10,969 nucleotides of DNA from JAICTV01 sp034666045 (GTDB lineage: Bacteria; Planctomycetota; Phycisphaerae; Tepidisphaerales; Tepidisphaeraceae). Below the pieces are notes generated by a model, which was given only the letters and a program-made list of their open reading frames with translations, did no database searches and was not told the DNA's origin. Location: assembly GCA_034666045.1 (NCBI GenBank), contig JAXDMN010000199.1:1-10969 (forward strand), given 5' to 3'. Position 1 is the stretch's first letter; each line of letters begins with the position of its first letter. The translations under genes were made by a program, and so were the position numbers. Positions 7,427 through 10,969 of the stretch are shown piece after piece.

Positions 7427-8905
7427 ATGGCGGCACGGAATTTCCTCGCGTTCGATCTCGGCGCCGAGAGCGGCCGGGCGCTACTTGGAAAACTCGACGG
7501 CGGCCGGCTCACGCTGGAAGAGAAACACCGCTTCGCCAACCCGATGGGCCGAATGAACGGCCACCTGCACTGGAACCTGCTCGCGCAATGGGAAGAACTC
7601 AAGACCGGCCTGCGCAAAACCGCCGCCGGCGGCGCGAAAATCGACGGCATCGGCGTCGACACGTGGGGCGTCGATTTCGGCTTCATCGGCAAGAACGGCG
7701 AAGTCCTCGGTCAACCCTACATGTATCGCGACGCCCGCACCGACGGCGTGATGGACAAAGTCTTCGCGAAAGTCCCGCGCGAGAAAGTGTTCGAAGCGAC
7801 CGGCATCCAGTTCATGCAGCTCAACAGCCTGTACCAGCTCTACGCCATGCGGCACGAGCAAAAGTCCCCGTTGCTCGACTGCGCCGACAAGCTGCTGTTC
7901 ATGCCGGACCTGTTCAACTACCTCTTCACCCGCGTCGCGAAAGGTGAATTTTCCATCGCGACCACGAGCCAGATGTACGACCCGCGGAAAAAAACGTGGG
8001 CCGTCGACATGCTCAGGCAGCTCGACCTGCCGACGCGCCTCCTGCCGGAGATCATCCCGTCCGGCACGATCGTCGGCGCTCTGCACGACGACATCTGCAA
8101 GGAGTGCGGCGCGGCGAAGATCCCGGTGATCGCCCCCGGCTGCCACGATACCGCCAGCGCCGTCGCCGCCGTGCCGGCGGGCGAGGGGGACGACTGGTGC
8201 TACATCAGCTCCGGCACGTGGTCGCTGATGGGCGTCGAACTCGCGGACCCGATCATCAACGAGAAAACCCTCAAGCTGAATTACACCGACGAGGGCGGCG
8301 TCGGCGGGACGATCCGGTTTCTCAAGAACATCATGGGCCTCTGGCTCGTGCAGGAATGCCGTCGGCAATGGCAGCGCGAGGGGAAGGAATTCTCTTACAC
8401 CGAGCTGACGAAAATGGCGGCGGACTCGCCGGCGCTGCAATCGTTCGTCGCGCCGGATCACGGCCCGCTCGCCTCGCCCGGCGACATGCCGAAAAAAATC
8501 GCCGACTACTGCAAGCAGACGGGTCAGCGCGTGCCGGCGACGCCCGGCGAATTCGTGCGGACGTGCCTCGACAGCCTTGCGCTCGCGTATCGGAAAACGC
8601 TCGAGGGCCTCGAATCCGTGCTCGGCCGGCGGATGAAAGTGATCCACATCGTCGGCGGCGGAACGCAAAACGAGCTGCTCACCCAAATGGCCGCCGACGC
8701 CTGCGGCCGAACCGTCATCGCCGGACCTGTGGAAGCCACCGCCGTCGGCAACATCCTCGTTCAAGCGATGGCCACCGGCGACGTGAAATCAATCGCCGAC
8801 CTCCGCGCGATCGTCCGCAACAGTTTTGACGTCAAGCGCTACGATCCGCGCGAAACGAGTAAATGGGACCAGGCGTATGAGCGCTTCAAGCAGTTGCCGA
8901 ACTGA
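7427..8905 (+). CDS. rhaB: Rhamnulokinase (FGGY carbohydrate kinase)
   Basis: Phosphorylates L-rhamnulose with ATP to L-rhamnulose-1-phosphate in cytoplasmic rhamnose catabolism. At 492 aa it is close to the usual RhaB length. Seen: N-terminal ATPase-fold strand with Asp10 and GAESGR 12-17, VDTWGVDFG 77-85, YRDARTDG 100-107 in the sugar-binding half, catalytic-base candidate Asp241 in GCHDTASAV 238-246, the RhaB-like SSGTWSLMGVE 261-271, NIMGLWLVQECRR 301-313, and the C-terminal nucleotide site IVGGGTQNELL 408-418. These favour RhaB over xylulo-, glycero- or fuculokinases. No rhamnose isomerase, aldolase, transporter or regulator is next to it. An amidohydrolase follows on the same strand, separated by a strong inverted repeat beginning 6 nt after the stop. 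The rhamnose-degrading role is by family; a related deoxy-sugar cannot be excluded. Confidence 0.93.
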   Translation: MAARNFLAFDLGAESGRALLGKLDGGRLTLEEKHRFANPMGRMNGHLHWNLLAQWEELKTGLRKTAAGGAKIDGIGVDTWGVDFGFIGKNGEVLGQPYMYRDARTDGVMDKVFAKVPREKVFEATGIQFMQLNSLYQLYAMRHEQKSPLLDCADKLLFMPDLFNYLFTRVAKGEFSIATTSQMYDPRKKTWAVDMLRQLDLPTRLLPEIIPSGTIVGALHDDICKECGAAKIPVIAPGCHDTASAVAAVPAGEGDDWCYISSGTWSLMGVELADPIINEKTLKLNYTDEGGVGGTIRFLKNIMGLWLVQECRRQWQREGKEFSYTELTKMAADSPALQSFVAPDHGPLASPGDMPKKIADYCKQTGQRVPATPGEFVRTCLDSLALAYRKTLEGLESVLGRRMKVIHIVGGGTQNELLTQMAADACGRTVIAGPVEATAVGNILVQAMATGDVKSIADLRAIVRNSFDVKRYDPRETSKWDQAYERFKQLPN

Positions 8906-8910
8906 AACCC

Positions 8911-8990
8911 ATGTCAGCCTGAGGTCCTCCGAAGAATCTGGCGCCAAACGACAGGGAACGCAGATCCTTCGGAGGACCTCAGGCTGACAT
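8911..8990. repeat. 80-bp inverted repeat with 30-nt arms
   Basis: Left arm 8911-8940 and right arm 8961-8990 are reverse complements at 29 of 30 positions (single mismatch 8935/8966); the outer 24 bp (8911-8934 with 8967-8990) are exact. The central loop is 20 nt. The arm begins ATGTCAGCCTGAGG and contains CCTCCGAAG. It starts 6 nt after the rhaB stop and ends 20 nt before the next gene's ATG. In RNA it would form one of the most stable hairpins in the window; TTTTG follows on the plus strand, a weak T-tract. It could be a terminator, an mRNA stabiliser or a MITE/REP-like repeat. No direct target-site duplication was recognised. Confidence 0.85.
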
Positions 8991-9009
8991 TTTGCTTGTG
9001 AACACGCGC

Positions 9010-9954
9010 ATGGTCATCGACTGTCACCTCCACCTCTGCACCTTCACCCCCGAGCATGGCGGGACGTCGAGTCATTTGCTGCGGACGATGCCATTCCGCT
9101 TCATGCGCTGGCGGCTCGGCATGAAAGGCGCCGACGCGTCGACCGAGCGGCAGCTCGAAAAAAAGTTCGATGATCTGATGGCCCAGACGCCGCAGATCGA
9201 CGCGGCGGTCGTGCTGGCGTTCGACGCGGTCTACACCGACGAGGGCGAGTTCGATCAGAAGAACACGCACCTGTACGTGACGAACGGCTACGTGCTGGAG
9301 CTGTCGAAGAAGCGGAAGAACGTGCTGTTTGGAGCGTCGGTGCATCCGTACCGGAAGGACGCGCTCAAGGAGCTCGAGTGGTGCATCGACCGCGGCGCGG
9401 TGCTCTTGAAATGGTTGCCGATCGTGCAGGGATTCGATCCGTCGGACAAGCGATGCTTCCCGCTCTACGAGATGCTCGCCGACCGAAAAGTGCCGCTGCT
9501 GGCGCACACCGGCGGGGAGAAATCGCTGCCGAACGTGAATCCGCACGTCGCCGACCCGATGCTGCTGCTGCCGGCGCTCGAGCGCGGCGTCACGGTGATC
9601 GGCGCGCACTGCGGCACGAAATCCGCGCCGGGCGAGCGCGATTTCCTGCCCGAATGGTGCCGGCTGGCGCGCGATTATGAACATTTTTATGGCGATACCG
9701 CGGCCTTGAACCTGCCGACCCGCTGCTACGCGTACAAGACGATCCTGAACGACGACTTGCTGCGATCGAAGCTGGTTCACGGCAGCGATTGGCCGATCCT
9801 GCCGCTGCCGCCGATGTCGGTCGGGTTCGGCCGAGCGCTGGAACTGATGGGCGAATCGAACTGGATCCGGCGGGACGTGATGATCAAGGAAGCGCTGGGG
9901 TTCGATCGCGACTACTGGTTGCGGGCGGCGCGGGTGTTGGGACTCTCAACCTAA
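9010..9954 (+). CDS. Amidohydrolase-2 family metal-dependent hydrolase
   Basis: TIM-barrel hydrolase of the amidohydrolase-related family, which includes ACMSD-type decarboxylases and sugar lactonases. 314 aa from ATG 9010. Metal and active-site pattern: DCHLH 4-8 (His6, His8) on the first strand, Lys134 in LLKWLP, His166 in LAHTGGE, His200 in GAHCGT and Asp260 in HGSDWP. The length and full motif set suggest an intact cytoplasmic enzyme; the reaction cannot be inferred. Being downstream of rhaB raises the thought of a deoxy-sugar lactonase, but the hairpin between them and the lack of other sugar genes make this weak. In-frame TTG 8992 and GTG 8998 are alternative starts; none of the three has a good Shine-Dalgarno, and ATG 9010 lies just before the first strand. 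Confidence 0.87.
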   Translation: MVIDCHLHLCTFTPEHGGTSSHLLRTMPFRFMRWRLGMKGADASTERQLEKKFDDLMAQTPQIDAAVVLAFDAVYTDEGEFDQKNTHLYVTNGYVLELSKKRKNVLFGASVHPYRKDALKELEWCIDRGAVLLKWLPIVQGFDPSDKRCFPLYEMLADRKVPLLAHTGGEKSLPNVNPHVADPMLLLPALERGVTVIGAHCGTKSAPGERDFLPEWCRLARDYEHFYGDTAALNLPTRCYAYKTILNDDLLRSKLVHGSDWPILPLPPMSVGFGRALELMGESNWIRRDVMIKEALGFDRDYWLRAARVLGLST

Positions 9955-9959
9955 TCCGC

Positions 9960-10050
9960 TCATTCGCGCAGGGGATCGAGCCGGACTCTGTGAGTCCGGT
10001 TCGTCGCGTATCGGACTCGCAGAGTCCGGCTCCGTCCCCCGCGCGAATGA
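9960..10050. repeat. 91-bp near-perfect palindrome between convergent genes (possible bidirectional terminator)
   Basis: Arms 9960-10000 and 10010-10050 (41 nt each) pair around a 9-nt loop with two mismatches (9970/10040 and 9977/10033) and three G-T wobbles. The outer part contains CATTCGCGC (9961-9969) and GCGCGAATG (10041-10049). Each arm also has its own short hairpin, CCGGACTC-tgt-GAGTCCGG (9981-9999) and CGGACTC-gca-GAGTCCG (10012-10028), so a cloverleaf fold competes with the long stem. It occupies nearly the whole gap between the amidohydrolase and sdhB stops. There is no T-tract on either strand. A REP-like repeat acting as a 3'-end structure for both genes is the best reading. Confidence 0.85.
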
Positions 10051-10059
10051 CGCAACCAC

Positions 10060-10854
10060 TCACTTCGTGAAAAACCGCTTCACCGCGTAAACCGTCGCCT
10101 GCCGTTGTACCGCTGCGATGCTTTCCAGCAGCGGGATGTCCTTCGGGCAGACTTCGACGCAGTTCCCCGCCTTGCCGCAGTCGGCGACGCCGCCCGGCTT
10201 CATCATTTCATCCAAGCGTTCGCCTTTGAGCGCTTTGCCGATCGGGTGGTCGTTGAAGAGGCGCACCTGGCTGATCACCGCGGCGCCGACGAACTGGTTC
10301 GTCGGCGTGTACTGCGGGCACGCTTCCAGGCAGCAGCCGCACGTGATGCAGCGGCTCAGCGGGTAGTGCTCTTCCTGCCAGTCCTGCGAGATCGGCGGGC
10401 CGGCGCCGAGGTCGTACGTGCCGTCGATCGGCACCCACGCCCGGGCGCGCTTCAGATCATTGAAGATCCGCTGGCGGTCGACGAACAGATCGCGGACGAG
10501 CGGAAACTTCGTCATCGGCTCCAGCGTGATCGGCCAGGTGAGTTTGTCGACCAGGGCCGAGCACGATTGCCGCGTCTTGCCGTTGATCAGCATCGTGCAC
10601 GCGCCGCACACTTCCTCGAGGCAGCCGCTGTCCCAGACGGGCGGGGTGGTCGCCTTGCCGTCGACGGTCACCGGATGGGCAGCGATCCACTGGAGGGCCG
10701 AGATGATGTTCATGTTCGGGCGGTGGGGGACGTCGAACTCCTCCCAATAGCCGTCCTTGCCCGGCGCGTCCTGACGGCGAATGCGGATGCGGATGTTCTT
10801 GTCGGCCTTGTGATCGGGCGCGCCGGCGGTGGCGTTGGTGGTCGCGGGATTCAT
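10060..10854 (-). CDS. sdhB: Succinate dehydrogenase/fumarate reductase iron-sulfur subunit
   Basis: Electron-transfer subunit that passes electrons from the flavoprotein SdhA to the membrane quinone site. 264 aa from ATG 10854. The [2Fe-2S] ligands are Cys78, Cys83, Cys86 and Cys98 (GCLEEVCGAC start). The C-terminal domain has C-x2-C-x2-C-x3-CP at Cys169, 172, 175 and 179, plus Cys226, Cys232 and Cys236 (NCVEVCP); together these complete the [4Fe-4S] and [3Fe-4S] sites. The middle part (LEPMTKFPLVRDL 111-123, WVPIDGTYDLG 140-150) is like the B. subtilis-type SdhB. The frame continues upstream to 10959, but that stretch translates repeat sequence and was rejected. There is no Shine-Dalgarno before ATG 10854; a promoter-like pair lies immediately upstream. 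SdhA and SdhC are probably beyond the right edge. The direction, succinate oxidation or fumarate reduction, cannot be told. Confidence 0.95.
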   Translation of the reverse strand: MNPATTNATAGAPDHKADKNIRIRIRRQDAPGKDGYWEEFDVPHRPNMNIISALQWIAAHPVTVDGKATTPPVWDSGCLEEVCGACTMLINGKTRQSCSALVDKLTWPITLEPMTKFPLVRDLFVDRQRIFNDLKRARAWVPIDGTYDLGAGPPISQDWQEEHYPLSRCITCGCCLEACPQYTPTNQFVGAAVISQVRLFNDHPIGKALKGERLDEMMKPGGVADCGKAGNCVEVCPKDIPLLESIAAVQRQATVYAVKRFFTK

Positions 10855-10863
10855 GTCGCAGGG

Positions 10864-10892
10864 ATCGTATGAGCGAGGACTCAGAGTGACAA
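10864..10892 (-). promoter_or_regulatory. Possible sdhB promoter TTGTCA-N17-TACGAT
   Basis: On the minus strand TTGTCA (10892-10887, 5/6 to TTGACA) and TACGAT (10869-10864, 4/6 to TATAAT) are spaced by the ideal 17 nt. The predicted start, about 7 nt after the -10 box, would leave only about 3 nt before ATG 10854. The -35 box is part of the direct repeat described at 10886-10925. Confidence 0.45.
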
Positions 10893-10925
10893 GGCGACAA
10901 GGAAGACAAGGTGACAAGGCGACAA
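10886..10925. repeat. Direct repeat GTGACAAGGCGACAA, two copies with 25-nt period
   Basis: GTGACAAGGCGACAA occurs at 10886-10900 and 10911-10925. The GACAAGG-like unit recurs between them, so the tract reads as degenerate 8-9-nt repeats (CTTGTCAC/CTTGTCGC on the minus strand). AGGTGACAAG (10909-10918) is matched in inverted orientation by CTTGTCACCT at 10960-10969, the window end, so the repeat may continue outside. Confidence 0.75.
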
Positions 10926-10953
10926 AAGAAAAGACGCGCGACCAGCGCGCGTC
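10923..10953 (-). terminator. Intrinsic-terminator-like hairpin with T-tract, minus strand
   Basis: On the minus strand GACGCGCG (10953-10946), loop CTGGT (10945-10941) and CGCGCGTC (10940-10933) form a perfect 8-bp GC-rich stem, followed directly by TTTTCTTTTG (10932-10923). This is the classic Rho-independent layout and would end transcripts coming from the right edge before they reach sdhB. The gene it would serve is not in the window. Confidence 0.55.
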
Positions 10954-10969
10954 CTTCACCTTGTCACCT

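Noticed and set aside
7383..7436. Longer trpF start at 7436 inside rhaB
   Set aside because: It would overlap the rhaB start and Shine-Dalgarno and adds residues that precede the first barrel strand without family similarity.
7481..8764. Open frame of 427 codons antisense to rhaB
   Set aside because: Translation is rich in Arg, His, Val and Asp without recognisable motifs; rhaB is unmistakable on the other strand. Same reasoning for the long antisense frames at 999-1826, 3152-4399, 4495-5415 and 8914-9780.
8911..8990. Insertion sequence ends
   Set aside because: The arms are separated by only 20 nt with no transposase and no recognised target duplication; kept as a hairpin repeat only.
7427..9954. 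rhaB plus amidohydrolase as a new deoxy-sugar degradation operon
   Set aside because: Only two genes, separated by 104 nt with a strong hairpin, and no isomerase, aldolase, dehydrogenase or transporter nearby; the evidence is too thin.
10886..10925. CRISPR-like repeats upstream of sdhB
   Set aside because: Only two 15-nt copies with a 10-nt interval made of the same degenerate units; no spacers and no cas genes.
10855..10959. N-terminal extension of sdhB to an in-frame start at 10959
   Set aside because: The added 35 residues translate the direct repeats and the terminator-like hairpin, and SdhB proteins normally begin near the ATG at 10854.

Overview
This is a high-GC bacterial chromosomal segment holding nine protein-coding genes. 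No tRNA, rRNA, CRISPR array, transposase or phage gene was seen. Gene content (a Tat-exported DUF1501 protein, a proline-rich lipoprotein of unknown family, a B. subtilis-like succinate dehydrogenase iron-sulfur subunit, an ArgD with a DEVW motif) and short gaps filled with hairpin repeats suggest Planctomycetota, perhaps Phycisphaerae. That placement is an inference from protein character, not a database result.

Layout. Positions 1-2213 (+) carry two peptide/oligopeptide ABC-transporter ATPases in tandem. The first is cut by the left edge; the second starts in a GTGA overlap behind a perfect AGGAGG. A calcineurin-like metallophosphoesterase (2238-3128, -) converges on them and is divergent from a DUF1501 protein (3206-4366, +). 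An ArgD-type aminotransferase (4441-5670, +) follows, then 10 nt later a lipoprotein of unknown function (5681-6586, +). TrpF (6684-7367, -) is convergent with the lipoprotein and divergent from rhamnulokinase RhaB (7427-8905, +). A TIM-barrel amidohydrolase (9010-9954, +) is next. SdhB (10060-10854, -) closes the window; the rest of its complex is probably beyond the right edge.

The genes are mostly unrelated housekeeping or catabolic functions (peptide uptake, arginine and tryptophan biosynthesis, rhamnose catabolism, respiration), not one pathway. The only probable operons are the two ABC ATPases and argD-lipoprotein. No gap exceeds about 130 bases.

The most unusual content is in the gaps. 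Three sequence-distinct inverted-repeat elements sit at three successive gene 3' ends: 6612-6706 (two hairpins joined by inverted CTTGAAGG arms, running into the trpF coding end), 8911-8990 (30-nt arms, one mismatch) and 9960-10050 (41-nt arms, nearly perfect). A fourth region, 10886-10953, combines direct repeats, a terminator-like hairpin and a promoter-like pair just upstream of sdhB. I see no convincing undescribed multi-gene system. The best leads are the repeat elements, possible leaderless starts of minus-strand genes, and active-site motif departures in ArgD and TrpF.
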